From NCBI RefSeq assembly GCF_000739085.1, contig NZ_CP009110.1, forward strand, positions 6,510,001 through 6,574,000: a stretch of DNA of 64,000 nucleotides. Direction: 5' to 3'. The notes beneath the pieces are model-generated. The model saw only the letters and a list, made by a program, of their open reading frames with translations. It did no database searches and was not told the DNA's origin. The stretch is from Amycolatopsis methanolica 239. GTDB taxonomy: Bacteria > Actinomycetota > Actinomycetes > Mycobacteriales > Pseudonocardiaceae. The position numbers and the translations under genes are program-made. Each line of letters opens with the position of its first letter. Positions within the stretch are counted from its first letter, which is position 1. Positions 7,879-16,092 of this stretch are shown here, piece by piece.

Positions 7879-8310
7879 TTATTCGTTCCCCGCCATCCTG
7901 TCGATGATCTCGGCGGCGCGGGCGAGCACTTCCCGCTCCTCACCGCTCAGTTCTGCCAGCTTCCGGTCCAGCCAGGCCTCGCGCACCGAAATCGTCTCGC
8001 CGACGAACGCCAGGCCCCGCTCCGTGAGGGCGACGATCGACTGCCGCCCGTCCGTCGGGTGCGGGCTCCGCTCGACGAACCCGAAGTCCTCCAGCGCCGC
8101 GATGACCCGGGTCATCGACGGCGGCTGGACACCCTCCTTCGCCGCGAGCTTGCCCGGCGTGAGCGGTCCGCACTTGTGCAGCGTGGACAACGCCGCCAGC
8201 TGCGTGAGCGAGACGTTCTCGTCGGTGCGCTGCGCCCGGAGCTTGCGGTTCAGCCGCACCACCGCGAGCCGCAACCGGCTCGCCAGGGCACGCTCCCGCA
8301 TATCGGACAC
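7879..8310 (-). CDS. MarR-family transcriptional regulator
   Basis: A 143-residue winged-helix protein with the MarR core: LAALSTLHKCGPLTPGKLAA, recognition region PPSMTRVIAALEDFGFVERS and the wing DGRQSIVALTERG. It precedes the MFS exporter with only 2 bases between, so it likely represses its own exporter operon and releases DNA on binding a small ligand. GTG 8310 and ATG 8301 are both possible starts. The upstream region contains an AT-rich TATGCTAAC segment that may hold the -10 and operator. Confidence 0.88.
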   Translation of the reverse strand: MSDMRERALASRLRLAVVRLNRKLRAQRTDENVSLTQLAALSTLHKCGPLTPGKLAAKEGVQPPSMTRVIAALEDFGFVERSPHPTDGRQSIVALTERGLAFVGETISVREAWLDRKLAELSGEEREVLARAAEIIDRMAGNE

Positions 8311-8363
8311 ATAGTTAGCATACCTTACGATAAACAGTGCGACCGGGTGAAATCGATCGCACC

Positions 8364-8951
8364 CTACTTTCGGCTGAACCAGCTCACGACCACACCGTTG
8401 TCAAACATCCTGCGGTCGGTCACCGCGAACCGCGTCGGGTCGAACTTCCCGTCCACTAGCGGGATCCCGTCCCCGGCGACCACGGGATAGCTCTTGATCA
8501 CCAGCCGGTCGACCTCCGACCAGACCGCCCCGGCCAGCTTGCCGCCGCCGCAGAGCCAGACGTCCTTGCCCTCCTCCTGCTTGAGCGAGCGGACCAGGCC
8601 GAGCGGGTCGCCGCCGACCACCGTGACGGCGGGGTCGGGGCTTTCGCGCAGGGTGCTCGACACGACGTACTGCCGCAGGTGGGCGTACGGGCTGGTGACA
8701 CCGATGTCCAGCGCCGGCTGGTAGGTGCCGAGCCCCATGACCAGCGTGTCGATGCTCTCGTTGGGGGCGTCGGCGATACCGGCCGCCTCCCGGATCATGG
8801 TCGGCACCGTTTCCGGGAAGGTCTTCAGCATCCACCCCCGGTAGGCCTCGAACTGGGCGCCCTCGCCCTCGGGATAGAAGTCGAACTCGCCGCCCGGGCC
8901 CGCGATCCGGCCGTCGATGCTCACCCCGACGTAGTAGACCAGCTCTCGCAT
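8364..8951 (-). CDS. Dihydrofolate reductase family protein (RibD C-terminal-like)
   Basis: The 195-residue protein starts MRELVYYVGVSIDGRIAGPGG, the usual opening of stand-alone RibD-C/DHFR-like reductases, and contains LVMGLGTYQPAL, a nucleotide-binding DVWLCGGGKLAGAV and a C-terminal VVVSWFSRK. These NADPH-dependent reductases are mostly of unknown substrate. GGAG lies 6 bases before ATG 8951, so this start is preferred to the upstream ATG 8963. It is divergent from a TetR gene with shared operators, so TetR probably controls it. Confidence 0.85.
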   Translation of the reverse strand: MRELVYYVGVSIDGRIAGPGGEFDFYPEGEGAQFEAYRGWMLKTFPETVPTMIREAAGIADAPNESIDTLVMGLGTYQPALDIGVTSPYAHLRQYVVSSTLRESPDPAVTVVGGDPLGLVRSLKQEEGKDVWLCGGGKLAGAVWSEVDRLVIKSYPVVAGDGIPLVDGKFDPTRFAVTDRRMFDNGVVVSWFSRK

Positions 8952-8964
8952 GAATCGCTCCATT

Positions 8965-9004
8965 CGTAGTACTATGTCCGTAGTGGTTCAACCGTAGTAC
9001 TACA
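8965..9004. promoter_or_regulatory. Twin palindromic operators between DHFR-like gene and TetR
   Basis: CGTAGTACTATG (8965-8976) and CGTAGTACTACA (8993-9004) are two copies of a GTAGTACTAC palindrome 28 bp apart, with an extra GTAGT half-site at 8980-8984. They occupy the whole space between the two divergent starts and are the likely binding sites of the TetR protein at 9025. Confidence 0.6.
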
Positions 9005-9024
9005 ACTGGAGTGGTGTCAAAATA

Positions 9025-9597
9025 GTGCGCAGGAACGAGGAGCGACGGGCGGCCCTGCTGGACGCCGCGATCGAGGTGCTGGCCGCCGAGGGCGCACGCG
9101 GGCTGACGTTCCGCGCCGTCGACAAGGAGGCCGGGGTGCCGGCCGGCACGGCCTCCAACTACTTCGCCAACCGCGACGACCTGCTGTACCAGATCGCCCA
9201 GCGGTTCTACGAGCGCATGGAGCCGGACGCGGCGACGATCGAGCGGCAGCGGACCGCGCCGCGGGATCGGACGACCTACACCCAGCTCATGCGCGAACTC
9301 GTGGCGCGGATCACCGCGTTCCCCAGCGGCTACCTCGCGCTGCTCGAACTACGCCTGGAGGCCACCCGTCGCCCGGAGCTGCGCAAGCTGCTGACCGAGC
9401 GCGTGCGCGCCGACGTCGACGCGAACGTGACCTACCACGAGCAGTCCGGGCTGCCCGGCGACGCGACCGCGGTGCGGCTGCTGATCCTCACCCTCAGCTG
9501 GATGATCGTCGAGCAGCTCACCCTGCCGGACGTGTACGGCGAAGCCGAGCGGGACGAGCTCATCGCGGCCGCGGTCGAGCGGCTCGTGGCGGAGTGA
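9025..9597 (+). CDS. TetR-family regulator
   Basis: A 190-residue TetR protein. The N-terminal HTH is RRAALLDAAIEVLAAEG, GLTFRAVDKEAGVPAGTASN, YFANRDDLLYQIAQRF. The C-terminal helical domain shows the pattern of DUF-type TetR ligand domains with GYLALLELRLEATRRPELR. GTG 9025 is placed just after the second palindrome. It is divergent from the DHFR-like reductase and convergent with the permease at 9599. Confidence 0.88.
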   Translation: MRRNEERRAALLDAAIEVLAAEGARGLTFRAVDKEAGVPAGTASNYFANRDDLLYQIAQRFYERMEPDAATIERQRTAPRDRTTYTQLMRELVARITAFPSGYLALLELRLEATRRPELRKLLTERVRADVDANVTYHEQSGLPGDATAVRLLILTLSWMIVEQLTLPDVYGEAERDELIAAAVERLVAE

Positions 9598-9598
9598 C

Positions 9599-11056
9599 TC
9601 AGCCGATCGCATCCTGGATCGGCCCCACCGCGAAGTAGGCCACGAACGCCACGGCGATGCCCCACAGCAGCGGGTGCACCTTCCGCGCGCCACCGGTCAC
9701 GGCCTGGATCACGACGTAGGAGATGAACCCGACGCCGATCCCGTTGGTGATCGAGTAGGTGAACGGCATGACGACGATCGTCAGGAACGCGGGCAGCGCG
9801 ATCTTGAAGTCGGTGAAGTCGATCTCCCGCACCTGGCTGATCATCAGCGCACCGACGACCACCAGCGCGGGCGCCGCGGCCTCGACGGGGATCACCTCGT
9901 ACAGCGGCGTGAAGAACATGGCACCGAGGAACAGCAGCCCGGTGACCACGTTGGCCAGCCCGGTCCGCGCGCCCTCGGCGATGCCGGACGCCGACTCCAC
10001 GAACACGGTGTTGGAGCTGGACGAGCCGGCACCGCCGGCGACCGCGCCGAGGCTGTCCACGAACAGCGCCTTGCCGGTGTTGGGCAGCTCGCCGTCGCGG
10101 CCCAGCAGTCCCGCCTCCTTCCCGAGGCCGGTCATCGTGCCGATGGTGTCGAAGAAGTCGGTGAGGATCAGGGTGAACACGATCAGCGCGGCGGTGATGG
10201 CCGGGACCTGCACCCACGCGTCGAAGTTCACCTGGCCCAGCAGCGACAGGTCCGGCCAGCCGGCGATCCGGTCCGGCAGCGCCGGGTACCCGAGGTTCCA
10301 GCCCTTCGGGTTGGTGCCGCCCGCTGGGCCCGCGTTGACGAGCGCCTCCAGGATGATCGCGATCACCGTCGTCACCAGGACGCCGATGAGGATCGCGCCG
10401 CGGACCCGCCGCGCCACCAGGACACCGGTGATCAGCAGCCCGACCACGAACACCAGCGTCGGCCAGCTCGCGATCGATCCGCCGATGCCGAGCCCGACCG
10501 GCACGGTGGTGTTCGCCGCGTCCGGGATGCGCCGCACGAAACCGGCGTCCACCAGGCCAATCAGCGTGATGAACAGGCCGATGCCGACCGCGATCGCGGC
10601 CTTCAGCGCGGGCGGCACGGCGCGGAACACCATCGTGCGGATGCCGGTGAGCACCAGCACCAGGATGATCAGGCCGTTGAGCAGGACCAGGCCCATCGCG
10701 GCGGGCCAGCTCATCTGCGGCGCGACGCTGACCGCGATCAGCGAGTTGATGCCGAGCCCGGTGGCCATCGCGAACGGGTAGTTCGCCACCACGCCCATCA
10801 GGATCGTCATGACGCCCGCGATCAGCGCGGTCACGGCCGCCACCTGCGGGACCGGCAGGATGTTGCCGAACAGGTCCTTGTGCGCGCCCGCGTCCTGGGC
10901 CGAGAAACTACCGATGATCAGCGGGTTGAGCACCACGATGTAGGCCATCGTGACGAAGGTGACCAGCCCGCCGCGCACCTCGCGGCCGACGGTCGACCCA
11001 CGTTCGGTGATCTTGAAGAACCGGTCGAGTCCGGTCCTGCCGCCCTGCACAGCCAT
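9599..11056 (-). CDS. NCS2-family purine/xanthine-uracil type permease (AzgA-like)
   Basis: The protein (about 485 residues) has 12-14 hydrophobic segments. The AzgA/PbuG subfamily marks are present: REVRGGLVTFVTMAYIVVLN near the N-terminus, the ATGLGINSL segment, TDFFDTIGTMTGL and SSNTVFVESASGIAEGARTG. These are proton symporters for adenine, guanine or hypoxanthine. ATG 11056 is preferred over a start 24 bases upstream because the family begins close to GLDRFFKITERGST. It stands alone, convergent with TetR and divergent from DUF2530. Confidence 0.9.
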   Translation of the reverse strand: MAVQGGRTGLDRFFKITERGSTVGREVRGGLVTFVTMAYIVVLNPLIIGSFSAQDAGAHKDLFGNILPVPQVAAVTALIAGVMTILMGVVANYPFAMATGLGINSLIAVSVAPQMSWPAAMGLVLLNGLIILVLVLTGIRTMVFRAVPPALKAAIAVGIGLFITLIGLVDAGFVRRIPDAANTTVPVGLGIGGSIASWPTLVFVVGLLITGVLVARRVRGAILIGVLVTTVIAIILEALVNAGPAGGTNPKGWNLGYPALPDRIAGWPDLSLLGQVNFDAWVQVPAITAALIVFTLILTDFFDTIGTMTGLGKEAGLLGRDGELPNTGKALFVDSLGAVAGGAGSSSSNTVFVESASGIAEGARTGLANVVTGLLFLGAMFFTPLYEVIPVEAAAPALVVVGALMISQVREIDFTDFKIALPAFLTIVVMPFTYSITNGIGVGFISYVVIQAVTGGARKVHPLLWGIAVAFVAYFAVGPIQDAIG

Positions 11057-11109
11057 GCAACCTGCCTTACCTGGTGCCACTGGGATGACCCGCGGGTAGC
11101 CTTCCTGAC

Positions 11110-11400
11110 GTGGCCGATCCGATCAACGCCGGGGATGTTAGACGTCCGTTGCTTCCGGTGCCCGAGTTACCCGAGCGGCTGGTGGTGCTCTACCCGGTCG
11201 TCGCGGTCGGCACACTCGTGTGGTTCGCGGGTTTCCTCGTGCTCGGCGGGATTCGCCTGTTCGGGACGGGCGGGCCGGCGAGCGTGTGGATGTGGACCTG
11301 CCTCTCCGGCAGCGTGCTCGGGCTGATGGGCATGGGCATCATGAGCTGGCAGCGCTGGGCGCGCCGCCACGGCAGCCGCAGCGCCCAGACGGGTCTCTAA
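11110..11400 (+). CDS. DUF2530 small membrane protein
   Basis: A 96-residue protein with two membrane spans (VVLYPVVAVGTLVWFAGFLV and SVWMWTCLSGSVLGLMGMGI) joined by a short loop, and a basic C-terminus beginning WQRWARRHGSRS. Size, spans and this W/R-rich end fit DUF2530, an actinobacterial family without known function. GTG 11110 is used. Its end is overlapped by a decayed minus-strand frame. Confidence 0.8.
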   Translation: MADPINAGDVRRPLLPVPELPERLVVLYPVVAVGTLVWFAGFLVLGGIRLFGTGGPASVWMWTCLSGSVLGLMGMGIMSWQRWARRHGSRSAQTGL

Positions 11401-11663
11401 CGGTCAGCGGCGAGTTCGCCGCGACGGCCATCCAGAGGATCTCCGCGGCGCGCGCCGACCAGCGATCGACGATCGGCGAACCCGACCGGGCCCCTCGGTG
11501 GCGATCCACCCGTGGTGGACCGCCAGGTCGGCGACGGCCTCGCCGGGCACGCCCTCCGTGAAGTGGTCCGCCAGGCCGCGCACGATCGCAGCGCAGGCGC
11601 CGGCGCCGCCCGGCGCACGGCGAACACCCTCCCGACGGTGGCCGGAGCGGCCGTCGCGCTCAA
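11400..11663 (-). pseudogene. Possible decayed gene with two frame breaks
   Basis: Codon-position bias moves between the three minus-strand frames along this gap. From GTG 11663 the first frame (VRRAAPAPA) is strongly GC-ending; then the next frame carries the protein-like VRGLADHFTEGVPGEAVADL and HHGWIATEGP; after about 11485 the third frame reads VDRWSARAAEILWMAVAANS. Joining them needs two frame changes. This suggests a disrupted short gene downstream of the sacsin-like gene, or sequencing errors. No family is recognised, and bias in such GC-rich DNA can mislead. Confidence 0.3.
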
Positions 11664-11669
11664 GGCGTT

Positions 11670-14420
11670 TCAGAGCAGGTAGGTCGTCGTCGCGGGGTCG
11701 TTCAGCACGGCCTCGACCAGGTAACGCTCGGACCAGCGGCCTGCCGCCCAGGCGAACGCGCGGGCCAGCCCTTCGGGCGAGTCTTCCGCGTGATGTTCCC
11801 CGTGAAACGTCCCACTTTCGACCCACCACGGCGTGGCGCGCTTGACTCCGTCGACCTCGACGGTCAACTCGTCGTGCACTACCAGCCCGCCTTCGGGCAG
11901 CGGGATGTTCAGCAGCTCCGCGGCCAGGACCAGCGCGGTCATCTCCGCCCACGGCACGAACTCGCCGTCGCTGCTGACCCTGGCCTCCGCGTGTTCCGAC
12001 AGCAGCGGGATGTCCAGCAGCTCGGCGAGCGCAGCCACGTCCGCCCCCGGCGCGGCGGCGACCAGGCGTTCCGGCGCCCACACCGCGCCCAGCCACGGCA
12101 GGTCCAGCACCGCGGTGCGCTCGGCGTCGACCACGGACCCGTCGACCGTGCGCACCCGCTCGGGCGCGTCCAGCTCAGCCCACTCCAGGTCCGCGGCGGC
12201 CAGCAGGGCGTGCGCCCGCAGGATCAGGCCAGGCGGGATCTCGCGGTCCGGGTCGCCGAGCCGGTCGAGCAGGTCGGCCGCGTCGTCGAGGTTGCGCACG
12301 GCCAGCTCCGCCCGGACCCCGGCGGCGGCCAGCACGTCCGGGCGCACCCCGACGTCGGGCACCGGGTCGTACAGGCCGGTCAGGCTCGCCGCGTCCGGCA
12401 GCCGCCACTCGGCCGGCGCGCGGCCGGCCAGCAGCGCGTTGCGCTCCAGCCACGCCGCGGACGGGCTGTCCGGCATCGTCAGCGCCTGCCAGGTCTCGCG
12501 CTGCCCGGCGATCAGCCGCAGCGCCTGCGGCCACGCGTCGTCGGCGACGAGGTCGAGGTCGCGGATTTCGGGCTGCTCGTCGGAGTTGCCCACGACCAGG
12601 AACTCGTCGAGTACCCCGAGTTCGGTGAGCACGCGGGACGGCCACTGCTCGGCGAACTCCGCGTCCAGCACGGAGAACGGACCGTCCTCTTCGAACACCT
12701 CGGGGTCGAAGACCTCACGCAGCGGCGAGTTCGGCAGTACCAGCTCGTCGGCGCGCCGCCAGCCGTCCGCCGACGGCAACGCGAGCGCACCCAGCCCCTC
12801 CGCGGACGTGTCGGAAACCAGTCGCAGCACGGCTTCCGCGAGCGGACGGGTGTCCAAACCGGACTCGGCGTCGGCCACGCTGCGCTCGATCGCCTCCCGC
12901 AGCGCGGGCGCGTCGAGCAGGTCCGCCGCCTCCGCCTGCTTCGCGCCCAGGCGCTCCAGCAACGGGTGCGCCGCCTCCGGGTGGACCAGCCGCAGCCCGC
13001 CCACGTCGGCGTCAGCCAGCAGGTCGAGCAGCTCCGAAGCGCCGAGCAGCAACGCACCGCGCGGACCGGGCAGCGTTCGGCCGTCCGCCAGCGGCACGGG
13101 CAGTGCGCCCAGCTCGTCCGCGGTCACCTCGTGGTTGTCCAGCAGGGGCAGGAAGGCGTCGTACAGCGAACGCCACCACTCCGGGTCCCTGTCCACGCCG
13201 ATCAGCAGGTCGACCAGGTCGGCGACGTCGAGCCGGTCGGCGTCGACGGTCGCGAGGAGCTGCGCCGGCTCGTAGCCGCTGATCCCGGCGAGCCCGGGCA
13301 CGACACCGGCGAGCAGTTCCAGCAGCCGCGGCGACTCGACCGACAGCACGCGCGCGCTCGACGGCACGAGGTCGTCGCCCTCGGCCGCGGGCAGCCACGC
13401 CTGGGTCGCGAGCTGCCTGCCGACCAGCTCGCGGAGCTTGCCGTCCACTTCGGACAGCGGGAAACCCGCTTCGGGCACCAGCTCCAGCCGGTCCTCCGGC
13501 GCGAGCTCGCGCACCAGCGCCGGGTACTCGCGGGCGGCCGCGGCGAGCGCGTCGTCGGCGCCGGGCAGCACCCGGCGGCGGGACGGCTCCAGCGGCACCG
13601 TCGCGATCAGCCGGGCAGGCAATGACAGCCGCTCGTCGGTGGGCGTCGGGGCGTGCAGGACGTCCTCGGTCAGGCGCCCGTCGACCGGCTTCGCCCACAC
13701 CACGTTCTCGCCGACCCTGGTCAGCCAGCGGACCGTCCCGGACGGGGTGGACAGCTCCACCACACCGTCCACTTCGGATCTCGTCCACTCCGCGCCGGGC
13801 GCCTCGATCCGCGCCAGCCAGGGCAGGGACAGCAGCAGGTCCTCGGCTTCGTCGTGCAGGCGGGCCAGCAGCTCGTCCGCGGCCACGCCGTCGCGCAGGG
13901 GCAGCCGCACCTCGGTGTCGAAGCCGGCGGGCAGGTCCTCGTCCACCGGCCACGGCAGGCGCAGCACCGGCACCGCGCCCTCGCTCCCGGCGGCCTCCCG
14001 GGTGCGGGTCTCGGAGAACGCGACGCCGCCGGTCCGCGAGATCACCCGCGGTTCGCTGCTGACCGCGAGCACCGCCGCGAAGCCGACGCCGAACTGCCCC
14101 ACGGTGTCGCCCTGCTTCGCCGACGCCCGCAGCGAAGCGAGCGACGCCACGCCGGCGGCGTCGAGCGGCGCGCCGGTGTTGGCGACGCGGAGCTCGCCAC
14201 CGGCTACGGACACCCGCAGCGTGCCGGGGGCGCCGGCGAGCGCGGCGGCGTCGGCCGCGTTCTGCGCCAGCTCGACGAACAGCCGGTCGCGGTAGCCGCC
14301 GACCCGCAGGTCGGTCTCGGCGTTGGTGTCTTCGGTGAACCGGGTCGGCGAGTCCTGCCAGGCCCGCAGCACCGAGGCCCGCAGCGCCCCGGTGCCGAAC
14401 GGATCACTCAGCTGACTCAC
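11670..14420 (-). CDS. Sacsin-like N-terminal GHKL ATPase domain protein
   Basis: A 916-residue protein with an N-terminal Hsp90/GHKL-type ATP site: ELAQNAADAAALAGAPG (N-box), ELRVANTGAPL (G1) and GQFGVGFAAVL (G2). The remainder is a long, acidic, mainly helical region without other known motifs. The fold is that of the sacsin N-terminal repeats; actinobacterial members are of unknown function, possibly chaperone-like. GTG 14420 overlaps the end of the DUF3027 gene by 17 bases, so the two are co-translated. A longer frame to 14498 lies inside DUF3027 and is rejected. Confidence 0.85.
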   Translation of the reverse strand: MSQLSDPFGTGALRASVLRAWQDSPTRFTEDTNAETDLRVGGYRDRLFVELAQNAADAAALAGAPGTLRVSVAGGELRVANTGAPLDAAGVASLASLRASAKQGDTVGQFGVGFAAVLAVSSEPRVISRTGGVAFSETRTREAAGSEGAVPVLRLPWPVDEDLPAGFDTEVRLPLRDGVAADELLARLHDEAEDLLLSLPWLARIEAPGAEWTRSEVDGVVELSTPSGTVRWLTRVGENVVWAKPVDGRLTEDVLHAPTPTDERLSLPARLIATVPLEPSRRRVLPGADDALAAAAREYPALVRELAPEDRLELVPEAGFPLSEVDGKLRELVGRQLATQAWLPAAEGDDLVPSSARVLSVESPRLLELLAGVVPGLAGISGYEPAQLLATVDADRLDVADLVDLLIGVDRDPEWWRSLYDAFLPLLDNHEVTADELGALPVPLADGRTLPGPRGALLLGASELLDLLADADVGGLRLVHPEAAHPLLERLGAKQAEAADLLDAPALREAIERSVADAESGLDTRPLAEAVLRLVSDTSAEGLGALALPSADGWRRADELVLPNSPLREVFDPEVFEEDGPFSVLDAEFAEQWPSRVLTELGVLDEFLVVGNSDEQPEIRDLDLVADDAWPQALRLIAGQRETWQALTMPDSPSAAWLERNALLAGRAPAEWRLPDAASLTGLYDPVPDVGVRPDVLAAAGVRAELAVRNLDDAADLLDRLGDPDREIPPGLILRAHALLAAADLEWAELDAPERVRTVDGSVVDAERTAVLDLPWLGAVWAPERLVAAAPGADVAALAELLDIPLLSEHAEARVSSDGEFVPWAEMTALVLAAELLNIPLPEGGLVVHDELTVEVDGVKRATPWWVESGTFHGEHHAEDSPEGLARAFAWAAGRWSERYLVEAVLNDPATTTYLL

Positions 14421-15225
14421 TCGCCGTCTCGACGTCCGCGGTCGCGCCCGTCTCGGTCTTCGGCTCCTCGACCGGCTCCATGTCCAGCAGCGAGTCATCG
14501 TAGACCAGCTCGGCGACCGGCACCGACGAGGTCACCTCGACCTCGACCTCGGAATGCGCGCCGCACCCGTACTCGGCGTGCACGACGTTGCCGTCCGCCG
14601 GGGCGATCTCGTTGCCGCACACGCCGAAGGCGGCGCGCAGCGAACCGGCCAGCGGGAGGTAGAAACCACACGTGCCGCAGTGGGCGGGCGCGCTGCGCGC
14701 CATGTCCGACCGCGGCCCGAACTCGCCGCGGTGCCACCGCGCGGCGGCCTCCTCGCGGCCGAAGCGGGACAGGACGTGCACCCGGCCGAGCCCGGCCTCG
14801 TGCGCGACCTCCTCGACCGCCGGGTCGTCGGACTGCAGGTACGCCGGGACCAGCCGCGGGTCGTCCTTGTCCGGCGGGAGGATGTCGCCGACGCCCAGGT
14901 CGCCGGCCCGCACCCGCCGCTCCCACGGCACCCACTGCGGCGCGATCAGGGCGTCCGGGCCCGGCACGAGCACGACCTCGCTGACCGTCACCGGGGCGTC
15001 CGCGCCCGCGCTCGCGACCGTCACCGACCAGCGCCAGCCGCGGTAGCCCGGCACGTTGGCCTCGAAGAGGTGGCTCGCCGACACCGCGTCCTCACGTGAC
15101 ACGCCGACGTGCGCCCCGACCTGCTCGGCCCCCGCCTCTTCGACCGCGGCCTCGCGCGCGAGGTCGACTGCCTCGGCGAGAGCGCGCTCCACGGAGCCGT
15201 CGTCCAGGGTGAGCAGCAGCGTCAT
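14404..15225 (-). CDS. DUF3027 protein with Cys-rich zinc-like motif
   Basis: A 273-residue acidic protein conserved in actinobacteria. Near residues 180-230 it has HCGTCGFYLPLAGSLRAAFG, then VCGNEIAPADG and EYGCGAHSEVEVE, a set of Cys/His pairs that should bind zinc. The last 45 residues are acidic low complexity. It forms an operon with the sacsin-like ATPase downstream. The family has no established role; similar genes sit near csp and DUF2530 genes in mycobacteria and relatives. Confidence 0.85.
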   Translation of the reverse strand: MTLLLTLDDGSVERALAEAVDLAREAAVEEAGAEQVGAHVGVSREDAVSASHLFEANVPGYRGWRWSVTVASAGADAPVTVSEVVLVPGPDALIAPQWVPWERRVRAGDLGVGDILPPDKDDPRLVPAYLQSDDPAVEEVAHEAGLGRVHVLSRFGREEAAARWHRGEFGPRSDMARSAPAHCGTCGFYLPLAGSLRAAFGVCGNEIAPADGNVVHAEYGCGAHSEVEVEVTSSVPVAELVYDDSLLDMEPVEEPKTETGATADVETASESAE

Positions 15226-15274
15226 ACCCCAATTGTGCCCCGCGCGCCTCCGGCGGCCGTGTCAGGGTGGAGGC

Positions 15275-16051
15275 GTGCGCACCCTGATCACCTTGACCCT
15301 CGCCACGGTCGTCGCGCTCGCGGGCTGCGCGGCGGCGACGCCGCCCGCGCCGGCGACGGTTCCGCAGCTCACGGTGCAGGTGCTGGAGACGCTGCCGCAT
15401 GATCCGGCGGCGTTCACGCAGGGCCTCGAGTTCTCCGGCGCCACCCTGTACGAGGGCACCGGGCTGGTCGGTCAGTCGTCCGTGCGGGCGGGCGCGCCAG
15501 GGCAGCCGCCCACCACGCGCGTGGACCTGCCCGCACCGCTGTTCGGCGAGGGCATCACCGTCACCGGGCCGACCCTGTGGCAGCTGACCTGGCAGAACGG
15601 CGTCGCGATCGAGCGGGACGCGCGGACGCTCGCCGAGCTGCGGCGCGTGTCCTACGACGGTGAGGGCTGGGGGCTGTGCCACGACGGCGGCCGTCTGGTG
15701 ATGAGCGACGGCTCCGACCGGCTCACCTTCCGCGACCCGGCCACGTTCGGGGTGACCGGCGAGGTCACCGTGCACCACGGCGGGCAGACCTTCTCGCAGC
15801 TCAACGAGCTGGAGTGCGTCGGCGGCGCGGTGTACGCGAACGTCTGGCAGACCGACCGGATCCTGCGGATCGCCCCGGCCACCGGCGAGGTCACCGGGCA
15901 GATCACCGCGGCCGGGCTGCTCACTCCGGCCCAGGCGTCGGCCGCGGACGTGCTCAACGGCATCGCCGCGATCCCCGGCACGGACGAGTTCCTGATCACC
16001 GGGAAGCTCTGGCCGTTGATGTTCCGGGTGAAATTCGTGCCCGCTTCCTGA
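15275..16051 (+). CDS. Lipoprotein glutaminyl-peptide cyclotransferase
   Basis: The 258-residue protein has a lipoprotein signal (TLATVVALAGCA, lipobox LAGC) and a five-blade propeller of the plant/bacterial glutamine cyclotransferase type, with FTQGLEFSGATLYEGTGLVG, LNELECVGGAVYANVWQTD and LNGIAAIPGTDEFLITGKLW. The enzyme converts N-terminal glutaminyl residues to pyroglutamate outside the cell. GTG 15275 follows AGGGTGGAGG by one base, and is the only start that gives a complete signal peptide. It is divergent from DUF3027. Confidence 0.9.
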   Translation: MRTLITLTLATVVALAGCAAATPPAPATVPQLTVQVLETLPHDPAAFTQGLEFSGATLYEGTGLVGQSSVRAGAPGQPPTTRVDLPAPLFGEGITVTGPTLWQLTWQNGVAIERDARTLAELRRVSYDGEGWGLCHDGGRLVMSDGSDRLTFRDPATFGVTGEVTVHHGGQTFSQLNELECVGGAVYANVWQTDRILRIAPATGEVTGQITAAGLLTPAQASAADVLNGIAAIPGTDEFLITGKLWPLMFRVKFVPAS

Positions 16052-16092
16052 TCACCGAGCGCGTCGGTGCAGGAATACGGCAAGATTGACGT

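Noticed and set aside
8290-8345. MarR operator palindrome before the MFS regulator
   Set aside because: An AT-rich segment with TATGCTAAC is present but no symmetrical repeat is good enough to call.
11790-13625. 611-codon plus-strand frame
   Set aside because: Complete antisense shadow of the sacsin-like ATPase, without start signals or protein-like composition.
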